Source: Caulobacteraceae bacterium (GTDB lineage Bacteria; Pseudomonadota; Alphaproteobacteria; Caulobacterales; Caulobacteraceae). From it: a stretch of DNA of 51,075 nt. The notes beneath the pieces were generated by a model that did no database searches, was not told where the DNA came from, and was given only the letters and a program-made list of their open reading frames with translations. Shown here piece by piece: positions 39,243 to 47,624 of this stretch (positions within the stretch are counted from its first letter, which is position 1; each line of letters starts with the position of its first letter). A program made the translations under genes and the position numbers. The stretch lies in contig CANGCO010000010.1 of the NCBI GenBank assembly GCA_947452365.1, positions 1-51,075 of the forward strand, in the 5' to 3' direction.

Positions 39243-41105
39243 ATGAGCACTGAGGCTTCCCCCATCCCAACCGGCATGGACCTGATCAAGGACGAGGCCT
39301 CGCGCCTGCCCGATACGCCCGGCGTCTATCGCATGATTGGCGAGGACGGCGAGGTGCTCTATGTTGGTAAGGCCAAGAGCTTGAAAAAGCGGGTCACCCA
39401 GTATGCGCAGGGGCGGTTTCATACCCAGCGCATCGCCCATATGGTCCACCAGACCCGGTCTATGGAATTTGTCTCGACCAAGACCGAGACCGAGGCCCTG
39501 CTGCTCGAGATTAACTTCATCAAGTCGCTCAAGCCGCGCTTTAATGTGCTGTTGCGCGATGACAAGTCCTTCCCCGAAATCTTAATCCGCCGCGACCATG
39601 CCTCGCCCCAGATTCGTAAGCATCGCGGCGCGCATACGATTAAGGGGGATTATTTTGGCCCGTTTGCCTCGGCCTGGGCGGTTAATCGCACGGTCAATAG
39701 CCTGCAAAAGGCCTTCCTTTTGCGCTCCTGTACCGACAGCGTGTTTGAGAGCCGCACGCGTCCTTGTATGTTGCACCAGATCAAGCGCTGCGCCGCGCCT
39801 TGCGTCGATCTGATCGCGCCTGCCGACTATAGCGCCCTGGTCGACCAGGCCCATGACTTCCTGTCCGGCAAGAGCCGCATGGTGCAGCGCAACCTGTCCG
39901 AAGAGATGACGGAGGCTGCCGAAGACCTGGATTTTGAGCGCGCGGCCCGATTGCGCGACCGTATCCGCGCCCTGTCGACAGTTAGCCAAGACCAGTCAAT
40001 CAATCCGCAATCGGTCGAGGAAGCCGACGTGTTTTCGCTGTTTTCCGAGGGCGGCCAGGCCTGTGTCCAGGTGTTCTTTTTTCGCGCCGGGCAGAACTGG
40101 GGCAATAAGGCCTATTTTCCGCGTGTGGATCGTCAGGACTCGGACGAAGATATACTCGATGCGTTTTTGGGCCAGTTCTACGACTCCCAGCCTTTGCCGC
40201 GCCTGATCCTTCTGTCGCATGAGCCGCCAAACCGCGCCCTCTTGGCCGAGGCCTTTGCCCTGAAATCGGGCCGCAAGGTCGAGATCGCTAGGCCCCAGCG
40301 CGGCGAAAAACTGGACCTGGTGCAACATGCCCTGACCAATGCGCGCGAAACCCTTGGCCGCAAAATGGCTGAGGGCTCGGCCCAAGGTAAACTTCTAGCG
40401 GCCGTGGCCGAGGTGTTTGGTCTGGACGCGCCGCCGGAACGCATCGAGGTCTATGACAATTCCCACATTATGGGCACGAATGCCGTCGGCGGTATGATTG
40501 TGGCGGGACCCGAAGGCTTCCAAAAAAGCCAGTATCGCAAGTTTAATATCAAGGACACTGAGCTCACGCCTGGCGATGATTATGGCATGATGCGCGAGGT
40601 CCTGCGCCGCCGGTTTGCCCGCATGGTCAAGGACGAGGAGGCGGGCGAGCCAAGCCCAAGGCCAGACCTGGTTTTGGTCGATGGCGGGGCTGGGCAATTG
40701 GCCGAGGCCATGGCCGTGCTGGCTGATCTTGGCATTGATGATGTCGCGCTTGTTGGGGTGGCCAAGGGGCCGGACCGCGATGCGGGGCTGGAGCGGTTCT
40801 TTCTGCCGGGCCAGGCGCCGCGCATGCTCGAGCCCAAGAGCCCAGTGCTTTACTATCTGCAACGCTTGCGGGACGAGGCGCACCGCTTTGCCATTGGCAC
40901 TCATAGGGCCAAGCGCGCCGCTGAAATGATCAAGAACCCGCTGGACGAGATTGACGGCGTGGGGCCTGGGCGCAAGCGCGCGCTCCTTCATGCCTTTGGC
41001 TCGGCCAAGGGGGTGTCGCGTGCGGCGGTTACCGATCTGGAAAAGGTCGAGGGCGTCAGTGCGGCCCTGGCCCAGCGCATATTCGACTATTTCCGCCGCG
41101 CTTAA
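39243..41105 (+). CDS. uvrC: Excinuclease ABC subunit C (UvrC)
   Basis: A 620-residue nucleotide-excision-repair nuclease. The GIY-YIG domain for the 3' cut is at about 20-100 (TPGVYRMI ... [13 protein letters not shown]), the UVR helix pair near 225, the RNase-H-like domain for the 5' cut holds VYDNSHIMG and [11 protein letters not shown], and the C-terminal helix-hairpin-helix pair is [25 protein letters not shown]. The frame opens with a TTG at 39216, but ATG 39243 fits the family start better. It acts with UvrAB on bulky lesions. I see no LexA box before it. ubiA follows after 57 bases. Confidence 0.96.
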   Translation: MSTEASPIPTGMDLIKDEASRLPDTPGVYRMIGEDGEVLYVGKAKSLKKRVTQYAQGRFHTQRIAHMVHQTRSMEFVSTKTETEALLLEINFIKSLKPRFNVLLRDDKSFPEILIRRDHASPQIRKHRGAHTIKGDYFGPFASAWAVNRTVNSLQKAFLLRSCTDSVFESRTRPCMLHQIKRCAAPCVDLIAPADYSALVDQAHDFLSGKSRMVQRNLSEEMTEAAEDLDFERAARLRDRIRALSTVSQDQSINPQSVEEADVFSLFSEGGQACVQVFFFRAGQNWGNKAYFPRVDRQDSDEDILDAFLGQFYDSQPLPRLILLSHEPPNRALLAEAFALKSGRKVEIARPQRGEKLDLVQHALTNARETLGRKMAEGSAQGKLLAAVAEVFGLDAPPERIEVYDNSHIMGTNAVGGMIVAGPEGFQKSQYRKFNIKDTELTPGDDYGMMREVLRRRFARMVKDEEAGEPSPRPDLVLVDGGAGQLAEAMAVLADLGIDDVALVGVAKGPDRDAGLERFFLPGQAPRMLEPKSPVLYYLQRLRDEAHRFAIGTHRAKRAAEMIKNPLDEIDGVGPGRKRALLHAFGSAKGVSRAAVTDLEKVEGVSAALAQRIFDYFRRA

Positions 41106-41162
41106 GGCTGGCGGCCCCAGCAAGGCCTCGACCAAGCGGCCCGGCTCGACTAGATCAAGATC

Positions 41163-42101
41163 ATGACCAAGGCCTTGCCAAACCCCGCGCTCTTGCCCGA
41201 TGCCGCCCCCGATAATTGGGTGGACCGGTTTGCGCCTATGACCTTGCGGCCATGGCTCAAGCTTGGCCGATTTGATCGCCCGGCGGGGATTTGGCTCTTG
41301 TTATTGCCGGGTTGGCAGGGGCTGGCCCTAGCGGGGGCTATGGACCATAATCTTCCGGACGTCTGGCTGATGGTCTTGTTTGCGGCCGGATCGGCCCTGA
41401 TGCGGGCCGCAGGCTGTGCCTATAATGACATTGTCGACCGCGATTTTGACGCCAAGGTGGCGCGCACGGCGGCCCGGCCCATCCCGTCTGGCCAGATCAG
41501 TGTCAAACAGGCCTGGGGCTTTGTTCTGGCCTGTCTGCTGATCAGCTTCCTGATCCTGATCAGCCTGCCGCCCTTAGCGATTGGGCTTGGGATTGGCTCG
41601 CTGGTTCTGGTCGCGGCCTATCCCTTTATGAAGCGCATCACATGGTGGCCCCAGGCCTGGCTTGGCCTGACCTTTAACTGGGGCGCCTTGATGGGGTTTG
41701 CGGCGGCGATCGGCGGCCTTCAGGTCCCGGCCCTGCTTCTTTATGCCAGCGGCGTGTTCTGGACTCTGGGCTATGACACCATTTATGCGGTGCAGGACCT
41801 CGAGGACGATGCCCTAGCCGGGGTCAAGTCCTCGGCCCGGCGTCTGGGCAAGGCGGCCCCAAAAGCCGTTTTGGCCTTTTACCTGATTGCATTTGCCCTG
41901 GCCGTCGCTTGTGCGGTGGTGGCAGGGCTGGGGCCCTTGTGCCTTGTGCCGCTTGGCCTTTTTGGTCTGCATCTGGTCTGGCAGGCGCGGGCGCTGACCT
42001 TGGAGGACCCGGCCTTGGCCCTGCGCCTATTTCGCGCCAATCGCGAGGCGGGCCTATTGCTTTTCGCGGCGCTTAGTCTTGGGCTCTGGCACCCGGGCTA
42101 G
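41163..42101 (+). CDS. ubiA: 4-hydroxybenzoate polyprenyltransferase (UbiA)
   Basis: A 312-residue integral membrane prenyltransferase that attaches the polyprenyl tail to 4-hydroxybenzoate in ubiquinone synthesis. The two aspartate-rich motifs are present: NDIVDRDFDAKVART (about 94-108) and YDTIYAVQDLEDD (about 204-216), with about eight or nine helices around them. The start ATG is 57 bases after uvrC. Its TAG stop is formed by the CTAG at 42098-42101 shared with the convergent TetR gene. Confidence 0.95.
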   Translation: MTKALPNPALLPDAAPDNWVDRFAPMTLRPWLKLGRFDRPAGIWLLLLPGWQGLALAGAMDHNLPDVWLMVLFAAGSALMRAAGCAYNDIVDRDFDAKVARTAARPIPSGQISVKQAWGFVLACLLISFLILISLPPLAIGLGIGSLVLVAAYPFMKRITWWPQAWLGLTFNWGALMGFAAAIGGLQVPALLLYASGVFWTLGYDTIYAVQDLEDDALAGVKSSARRLGKAAPKAVLAFYLIAFALAVACAVVAGLGPLCLVPLGLFGLHLVWQARALTLEDPALALRLFRANREAGLLLFAALSLGLWHPG

Positions 42102-42712
42102 ACCGCCGCGAGCGCGGTTTCAAAGGCCTGGGCAATAGCCTCGCTGGCCTGCAAAATCGGTTCGGTGCTGGCCTTGGCGCGGGCAAGGATCAAGGCCCCT
42201 TCAATACTGGTCACGGCCAGCAAGGCCAGGCCCGCCGCGCGCTCCGGGCCTAGACCCTTACCTTCCAGCGCATTGGCAAAGGTAAGGCGCCAATCGTCAA
42301 AGGCTTGGGCAGCGGCGGCGGCAATCGCCCCGTCCTGCGGGGCCATTTCCAGCACGATAGTGGCTATTGGGCAGCCGTCGCGAAATCCCGACAAGTTCAT
42401 CCAGTCGGCCATGCGTGCGCCATACAGTCTTGCGGCCTCGGCGGGGTCGGCCTGCGCGCCCAATAGGCCATTTAAGGTCTTGCTGGCCACCCTGCCGCCC
42501 AGTTCGACGGCCGCTAGGCCGATCTGAGCCTTGCCGCGGGGAAAATAGTGATAGACCGACCCCTTGGGCGCGCCCGAGGCCTCGACAATCTCATTCATGC
42601 CTACACCGGCATAGCCGCGCCTGCGAAACAGTCGGGCGGCGGCGCTGATAATGGCAAGGCGCGGGCCCTTGACCTCGGTCTGTCGGTCTGTGGTCGGCAT
42701 GGTCATGGTCAT
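42098..42712 (-). CDS. TetR/AcrR-family transcriptional regulator
   Basis: A 204-residue repressor. The N-terminal helix-turn-helix domain is clear (IISAAARLFRRRGYAGVGMNEIVEASGAPKGSVYHYFPRGK, about 15-55), and the C-terminal ligand domain resembles the LmrA/YxaF-like group (GCPIATIVLEMAP). Three in-frame ATG codons spaced by ACC occur at the start (42712, 42706, 42700); I give the first. A palindromic site lies 28 bases upstream, in the spacer shared with the divergent methyltransferase gene, and is the likely operator. The regulated target may be itself and that neighbour. Its stop shares CTAG with ubiA. Confidence 0.88.
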   Translation of the reverse strand: MTMTMPTTDRQTEVKGPRLAIISAAARLFRRRGYAGVGMNEIVEASGAPKGSVYHYFPRGKAQIGLAAVELGGRVASKTLNGLLGAQADPAEAARLYGARMADWMNLSGFRDGCPIATIVLEMAPQDGAIAAAAAQAFDDWRLTFANALEGKGLGPERAAGLALLAVTSIEGALILARAKASTEPILQASEAIAQAFETALAAV

Positions 42713-42739
42713 GGTCTCGCGCGGGACATGAGGGTCTAT

Positions 42740-42753
42740 ATAGATCGGTCTAT
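42740..42753. promoter_or_regulatory. Palindromic operator for the TetR regulator
   Basis: ATAGA-TCGG-TCTAT forms a 14-base dyad with perfect five-base arms, close to the TAGACC/GGTCTA style sites bound by several TetR proteins. A second GGTCTAT just upstream (42733-42739) makes a direct repeat with the right half. It lies between the regulator ATG at 42712 and the divergent gene at 42853, where a repressor would act. Confidence 0.6.
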
Positions 42754-42852
42754 TTAACAAAGCCTTTTACCAATTGCCGCCAAACCGCGCAAAGCCGTGC
42801 TAGACTATTGCCAACTTCACCGCCTGTACCAAGCCTAGAGCGTGGCAAAATC

Positions 42853-43509
42853 ATGATCACCGACCGCCGCGCCTTTATTCTCGAAAACACTCGGCTGCAG
42901 GCCCCGCCGCATGCGCCGGAACTGAGCCTGTATCTGGCCGATGAGATCACCCCCATATGGCGCATGACCGAAGAAGCTCTGGGTGAGATGGGGCTAGCCC
43001 CGCCGTTTTGGGCCTTTGCCTGGGCCGGGGGGCAGGCCATAGCCCGCTATGTTCTGGACCAGCCGTCCGAAGTGGCGGGGCGCAGCGTGCTCGATTTTGC
43101 CAGTGGTTCAGGTCTGTGTGCGATTGCCGCCCTGCGCGCTGGGGCCAAACACGCTCTTGCCGCCGATATTGACCCGTTTTGCGGCGCGGCGCTTAGCCTC
43201 AATGCCCAGGCCAATGGCGTCGAGGCCCAGTTTACCGACCAAAACCTACTGGACGCCGACCCGCCCCTGGTCGATGTGATCTTGGCTGGGGATATTTGCT
43301 ACGAAAAACCGCTGGCCGAGCGGGTCCTGGCCTGGCTGCAAACGGCGCATGACCGGGGCACGCGGGTCCTGATCGGCGATCCTGGCCGCAGCTATTTTCC
43401 GCGTCAGGGGCTCGAGCGCCTCGCCGACTATCAGGTCGCCACCACCCGTGAATTAGAGGACCAGGAGGTCAAACGCACCGGGGTCTGGACGTTTCCGGCG
43501 CTTGGCTAG
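42853..43509 (+). CDS. Class I SAM-dependent methyltransferase, EtfB lysine methyltransferase-like
   Basis: A 218-residue Nnt1/METTL-type methyltransferase. Motif I is VLDFASGSGLCAIAALRAGA, the acidic loop AADIDPFCGAAL follows, and the post-I region has ILAGDICYEKPLAERV, with GDPGRSYFPRQGLE near the end. This pattern matches the bacterial and mitochondrial enzymes that trimethylate lysines of the electron-transfer-flavoprotein beta subunit, though annotation pipelines often call it L11 or protein methyltransferase. I take ATG 42853 (ITDRRAFILENT) over the upstream frame from 42808. Divergent from the TetR gene; its stop shares CTAG 43506-43509 with the SDR gene. Confidence 0.85.
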   Translation: MITDRRAFILENTRLQAPPHAPELSLYLADEITPIWRMTEEALGEMGLAPPFWAFAWAGGQAIARYVLDQPSEVAGRSVLDFASGSGLCAIAALRAGAKHALAADIDPFCGAALSLNAQANGVEAQFTDQNLLDADPPLVDVILAGDICYEKPLAERVLAWLQTAHDRGTRVLIGDPGRSYFPRQGLERLADYQVATTRELEDQEVKRTGVWTFPALG

Positions 43510-44345
43510 TCAGGACTAAACTGCGGCGCAAAGGCCCTGGGCTGCCAGTCCAGATCGGTCTTGGCGGCGGAGGCGTCAAACACCAGATTCTCGGCCATGC
43601 GCGCGCCCATGGCCCCCGTCGCGCCGGGCAAGACGGGCGAGGCCAGCATCAGGCCCGCCTGCCAAAGGCCAAGCGGGACACTGATAATCCTTGGCCGCCG
43701 CCCCATACCGACAAACACTCTTTCGACCATGGCGCGATAGGTCAAGGTCTCGCCACCGGGCAGGTCATAGGCCTTATTGTTGGCGGTATCGGCTTGACTG
43801 GCGCGAACGGCGATTGCAGCCAGATCGGCGGCATGGACGGGCTGCCTTTGTCCAAGCCCCGCCCCGGCAATGGGTGCAAGACCGATCCGTTTAATCAGGC
43901 CCGCCAGACGGCTAATATTCTGGTCCAGGCCCTCGGCATAGATCAGGGTCGGGCGCAAAATGGTCCAATAAATGCCGCGGGCTTGGCAAAACGCGATCAC
44001 GGCGTCTTCGGCCCTTGCCAGTTTCTCCGCCACAGCGCGCTCTGCCGCATGGGGGGAGGCGGCCTTGGTAAAGCGGCTGGTCGAGGAAAACGCAATCAGG
44101 CGGCTAAGGCCCTTGGCAGCTAGGGCCTCTAGCGCACCCGGTACGAGCCAGATCGAGCAACAGGCATAGACCAGGTCCGCCCTCGGCAGGTGGTCGGCCA
44201 GGTCTGAGGCCGTCAAGTCAGCCCGCAGGCTGGCAGGGTCGCTGGCCGAACGGCCAAGACTGATGACCTCCTGTTCCGCTTCCCTTGCCAGGGGCACCAA
44301 AAAGCGCCCGACCAGGCTGCTGGCCCCAAGCACCAGGGCCGTCAC
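43506..44345 (-). CDS. NAD(P)-dependent epimerase/dehydratase-like SDR
   Basis: A 279-residue atypical short-chain dehydrogenase. The N-terminal nucleotide motif is LVLGASSLVGRF (GxSxxxG), followed by IAFSSTSRF and the ILRPTLIYAEGLDQNISRLAGLIK stretch of NAD-dependent epimerases; the usual YxxxK pair is not obvious, so it may be an NAD(P)-binding protein without epimerase chemistry. Similar proteins include complex-I assembly-type SDRs. The start is GTG at 44345, overlapping the PPK2 stop (GTGA), so it is translated together with PPK2. The ribosome site is poor, and a small hairpin lies immediately upstream. Confidence 0.8.
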   Translation of the reverse strand: MTALVLGASSLVGRFLVPLAREAEQEVISLGRSASDPASLRADLTASDLADHLPRADLVYACCSIWLVPGALEALAAKGLSRLIAFSSTSRFTKAASPHAAERAVAEKLARAEDAVIAFCQARGIYWTILRPTLIYAEGLDQNISRLAGLIKRIGLAPIAGAGLGQRQPVHAADLAAIAVRASQADTANNKAYDLPGGETLTYRAMVERVFVGMGRRPRIISVPLGLWQAGLMLASPVLPGATGAMGARMAENLVFDASAAKTDLDWQPRAFAPQFSPD

Positions 44346-45130
44346 GGGTGAAGACGTCCGTCTTCGACGGCTGCCGGATCAAAACGAAACACGATCTTGG
44401 GGTCTGGCCTTTCGGTTTCGGGACTAAGGCCCGGCTGGGCAATCGTGTGTAGGATGTGGCGGATAATGTTCAGACGCGCCTGCTTCTTGTCATCGGCCCG
44501 AACACAGGTCCAGGGCGCCAGCGGCGTATGGGTGCGGGTCAGCATATCATTGCGGGCCTTGGAATAGTCCTTCCATTTGGCATGGGCGACGGCGTCCATA
44601 TCGCTGACCTTGAGCTGTTTAAGCGGGTTCTTGTGCCGATCTTCAAGGCGCCTAGCCTGTTCGTCCTTGGAAATATCCAGCCAGATCTTGAGCAGTATAA
44701 TATCAGCCTCGATCAGCATCCGCTCGAAATTGGGGGCATCATTGAGAAAGTCCTCATGCTCCTGCTGTGTGCAAAAGCCCATGACGCGCTCGACACCGGC
44801 GCGATTATACCAGGAGCGGTTAAAGATCACGATCTCGCCGGCTGCGGGCAGGAAGTGCACATAGCGTTGAAACCACCAAAGACTCTTTTCCCGGTCCGAT
44901 GGCTTGGGCAGGGCAATAATGCGGGTGGCGCGCACAGCGAGAAACTCAACAATCCGCTTGATTGCCCCATCCTTGCCTGCAGCGTCGCGACCCTCAAACA
45001 GGATGACAATCTTCTTGCCCTTGGCCATGGCCCAGGCCTGGGTGCGCACCAGCTCGATCTGCAGGGCCTCGAGCCTGTTCTCATAACCATCAGCATGGTC
45101 GTTTGCGGGCTTGTTATCGGAATGGGACAT
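44342..45130 (-). CDS. ppk2: Polyphosphate kinase 2 (PPK2 family)
   Basis: A 262-residue class I PPK2, a P-loop kinase that moves phosphate between polyphosphate and nucleoside diphosphates. Walker A is EGRDAAGKDGA (46-56), the Walker-B-like motif FNRSWYNRAGVERVMGF lies at 103-119, and the lid segment SDREKSLWWFQRYVHFLP at 78-95 is typical. Single-domain length matches the short, one-domain class. ATG 45130 has AAGGA upstream. It is head of a two-gene unit with the SDR gene and divergent from rsmE across 58 bases. A link to the Pho regulon through polyphosphate metabolism is reasonable but unproven. Confidence 0.92.
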   Translation of the reverse strand: MSHSDNKPANDHADGYENRLEALQIELVRTQAWAMAKGKKIVILFEGRDAAGKDGAIKRIVEFLAVRATRIIALPKPSDREKSLWWFQRYVHFLPAAGEIVIFNRSWYNRAGVERVMGFCTQQEHEDFLNDAPNFERMLIEADIILLKIWLDISKDEQARRLEDRHKNPLKQLKVSDMDAVAHAKWKDYSKARNDMLTRTHTPLAPWTCVRADDKKQARLNIIRHILHTIAQPGLSPETERPDPKIVFRFDPAAVEDGRLHP

Positions 45131-45188
45131 GAAGATTCCTTTTGCGCTAATCTAGCCGAAATGCCCTTGAAGGTGCAAAACCTCGTCC

Positions 45189-45920
45189 ATGATCCGATTA
45201 TTTGTCTCCGATGCCTTGAGGGCGGATGCTGAAATCATCCCTGATGCCGACCAGGCCCGCTATCTGACCCAGGTCATGCGGCTAGGCGTGGGCGATGGCG
45301 TGGCCGTCTTTAACGGCCAAGATGGTGAATGGCAGGCAAGCCTTAGTCAGGTGACCAAGCGCGGCTGCGTCTTGCGGCTAGAGGCCTGTTTGCGCCCGCA
45401 AACCCCTGGACCTGATCTGGACTTGGTGCTTGCCCTGATCAAGCGCGCGCCGCTGGAAACCATTATCGAAAAAGCAACGGAACTGGGCGCACGGCGGATT
45501 TGTCTGGTCACAACCCGGCGCACCAATGCCGGTCATGCCAATCTGGCAAGGCTGCAAGCCATTGCCACCGAGGCGGCCGAGCAGTGTGGACGCCTCGATA
45601 TACCCCAGGTCTTAGCGCCTGAGGGCCTAGACGCCCTAATGGCGCGCTGGGACGATCGCCGCCTGATGTTTTGTGACGAGGCGGGCGACGCCAAGCCCGT
45701 GCTTGAAGCGCTTTTGGGCCAGCCAAGCGGGCCTTGGGCGGTCTTGATCGGGCCAGAGGGCGGGTTTGATCCGCAAGAGCGCAAGGCCCTGCGCGCCTTG
45801 CCCCAGACTGTGCCGGTCAGTTTGGGCGCGCGGATCTTGCGCGCCGACACGGCCGCGATTTGCGCCCTATGTTTGTGGCAATCTGTGCTGGGCGACGGAC
45901 GACATACAGAAATGTCATAG
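45189..45920 (+). CDS. rsmE: 16S rRNA (uracil(1498)-N3)-methyltransferase RsmE
   Basis: A 243-residue SPOUT methyltransferase. The N-terminal PUA-like part starts IRLFVSDAL; the knotted catalytic domain carries the motifs LIKRAPLETIIEKATELGA, VLIGPEGGF (about 183-191) and LGARILRADTA (about 216-226). It methylates U1498 in the small-subunit rRNA with SAM. gshA follows after 125 bases, a gene pairing also common in Caulobacter relatives. The ATG at 45189 is directly read from the frame start. Confidence 0.94.
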   Translation: MIRLFVSDALRADAEIIPDADQARYLTQVMRLGVGDGVAVFNGQDGEWQASLSQVTKRGCVLRLEACLRPQTPGPDLDLVLALIKRAPLETIIEKATELGARRICLVTTRRTNAGHANLARLQAIATEAAEQCGRLDIPQVLAPEGLDALMARWDDRRLMFCDEAGDAKPVLEALLGQPSGPWAVLIGPEGGFDPQERKALRALPQTVPVSLGARILRADTAAICALCLWQSVLGDGRHTEMS

Positions 45921-46045
45921 GCTCGGAATAGACTTCTCACGACCTATTGAGTGGCAAGTGCTTGGCACCGCGCTATTGAACAGCGTAAAGATCGACCAAA
46001 TTGCGTTCCCGCAGGGGTGCGCCAACACGATTAAGGGAGCGCAGC

Positions 46046-47416
46046 ATGGCGCACACCACACTCGATGACCGGCCCCTTACGCTTGAGGCCATGGCCGCGC
46101 ACTTGGCTGAGGGCTGCAAGCCTGCGGCCCAATGGCGCGTGGGCGCCGAGCACGAAAAGTTCAGTTTCCGCCTCGATAGCCATGCCCCAATCGCTTATCA
46201 ACCCGATGCGGATGGTCGCGGCGGCGTTCTGGCCTTGCTGACCGGCCTGATGCGGTTTGGCTGGGCGGGAATTTATGAGGGTGAGACCCTGATTGGCCTG
46301 TCGCGCAATGGGGCCAGTGTCAGCCTTGAGCCCGGCGGCCAATTTGAGCTATCGGGCGCGCCCCTGGCCGATATGCATGAAATCTGTGCCGAGACTGGCC
46401 AGCACCTCGAAGAGGTCAAGGCCGTGGCCGATGAGATCGGGGTCGGGTTTTTGGGCCTAGGCTTTACGCCCAACTGGAGCCGGGCCGACGTGCCGGTCAT
46501 GCCCAAGGGCCGCTATAAGATCATGCGCGAATACATGCCCAAGGTCGGCACTATGGGCCTGGATATGATGTTCCGCACCTGTACGGTTCAGGCCAATCTC
46601 GACTTTTCGTCTGAGGCCGACATGGTCGCCAAGTTCCGCATGAGCCTGGCCCTGCAACCCATCGCAACGGCCCTATTTGCCAATTCTCCGTTTACGGAAG
46701 GCAAGCCCAATGGCTTTGTCTCGGCTAGGGCCAATGTTTGGACGGATGTCGATGCCGACCGCACCGGTATGCTGGATTTTGTGTTCGAGGACGGGTTCGG
46801 CTTTGAGACCTATGCCAATTATGCCGCCGACGTGCCGATGTATTTCACCAAGGATGGTGAGCGCTATATCGATTTGGCGGGCAAGTCGTTCCGCAGCTTT
46901 ATGGCCGGGGATCTGGCCGAGGTGCCGGGCCGCCGTGCGACCATGAAGGACTGGGCCGATCATCTAACCACCCTGTTCCCAGAAGTGCGGCTTAAGCAGT
47001 ATCTGGAAATGCGCGGGGCCGATTCTGGGCCTTGGAGCCGGATTTGTGCCCTGCAGGCGCTTTGGACCGGCGTTTTCTATGACAGCGCCGCCTTGGCTGC
47101 GGCCTGGGATCTTTGCAAGCACTGGACCAGTGCCGACCGTGCCGCTCTGCGCCTCGATGCGGCGCGCACCGGCCTTAAGGGCACGATTGCAGGCCGACCG
47201 ATCAAGGATGTCGCCGCCGACTTTATCGCCATCTCCCGCGAAGGCCTCAAGCGCCGCGCCCGCTTCCATGCCGGTATGGTCGATGAGACGGGCTATTTGT
47301 CCGAACTGGAACAGATTGCCGATTCCGGCCTGACGCCCGCCGACCGCCTGCTCGAGCTCTATCACGGCCCCTGGCAGGGCGATGTGACCCGGGTGTTTGC
47401 CGATTTTGCGTACTGA
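46046..47416 (+). CDS. gshA: Glutamate--cysteine ligase (GshA, alphaproteobacterial type)
   Basis: A 456-residue ligase making gamma-glutamylcysteine, the first step of glutathione synthesis, of the GCS2/plant-like class found in alphaproteobacteria. Family segments are GAEHEKFSFRLD near 33-44, LEPGGQFELSGAPL, YMPKVGTMGLDMMFRTCTVQANLDF and FPEVRLKQYLEMRGAD. The ATG at 46046 has AAGGGAG seven bases upstream, which favours it over the longer frame from 46001. Glutathione made here could serve the GST-like enzymes at 7089 and 38183. A structured repeat follows its stop and may help end transcription. Confidence 0.95.
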   Translation: MAHTTLDDRPLTLEAMAAHLAEGCKPAAQWRVGAEHEKFSFRLDSHAPIAYQPDADGRGGVLALLTGLMRFGWAGIYEGETLIGLSRNGASVSLEPGGQFELSGAPLADMHEICAETGQHLEEVKAVADEIGVGFLGLGFTPNWSRADVPVMPKGRYKIMREYMPKVGTMGLDMMFRTCTVQANLDFSSEADMVAKFRMSLALQPIATALFANSPFTEGKPNGFVSARANVWTDVDADRTGMLDFVFEDGFGFETYANYAADVPMYFTKDGERYIDLAGKSFRSFMAGDLAEVPGRRATMKDWADHLTTLFPEVRLKQYLEMRGADSGPWSRICALQALWTGVFYDSAALAAAWDLCKHWTSADRAALRLDAARTGLKGTIAGRPIKDVAADFIAISREGLKRRARFHAGMVDETGYLSELEQIADSGLTPADRLLELYHGPWQGDVTRVFADFAY

Positions 47417-47420
47417 GCTA

Positions 47421-47530
47421 ACCCCCTCCACCGCTTCGCGGTCCCCCTCCCCCAGATGGGGGAGGATTTAGCTGAGGCAAATCTTCCCCCAGTGGGGGAA
47501 GTACCGGCGAAGCCGGGTAAGGGGGCGGGC
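47421..47530. repeat. Inverted pair of palindromic intergenic repeat elements
   Basis: Two copies of a GC-rich element of about 50 bases lie tail to tail around GCTGAGGC (47471-47478). Each copy carries a small hairpin (CCGC-TTC-GCGG at 47431-47441; CCGGC-GAA-GCCGG at 47504-47516) and a large one (CTCCCCC-AGAT-GGGGGAG at 47447-47464; CTTCCCCC-AGT-GGGGGAAG at 47483-47501). An outer stem CCCCCT/AGGGGG (47422-47427 with 47520-47525) closes the set. Its CCCTCC...CTTCGG...CTCCCCCA style matches the abundant non-coding repeats of Caulobacterales and sphingomonads. It fills the gap between gshA and the transporter. Confidence 0.8.
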
Positions 47531-47624
47531 CCTTGTCTAAAGGCCAAACCCGTGATCATTTGCCGCCTAGAAAAAAGCGTGGCGCTGGCGGGTCGTCCCG
47601 GCGTCAGGGCGGGGAGCTAATCAT

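Noticed and set aside
40395-41135. Minus-strand open frame of 246 codons inside uvrC
   Set aside because: Antisense shadow of uvrC, without motifs and with Leu/His-rich composition.
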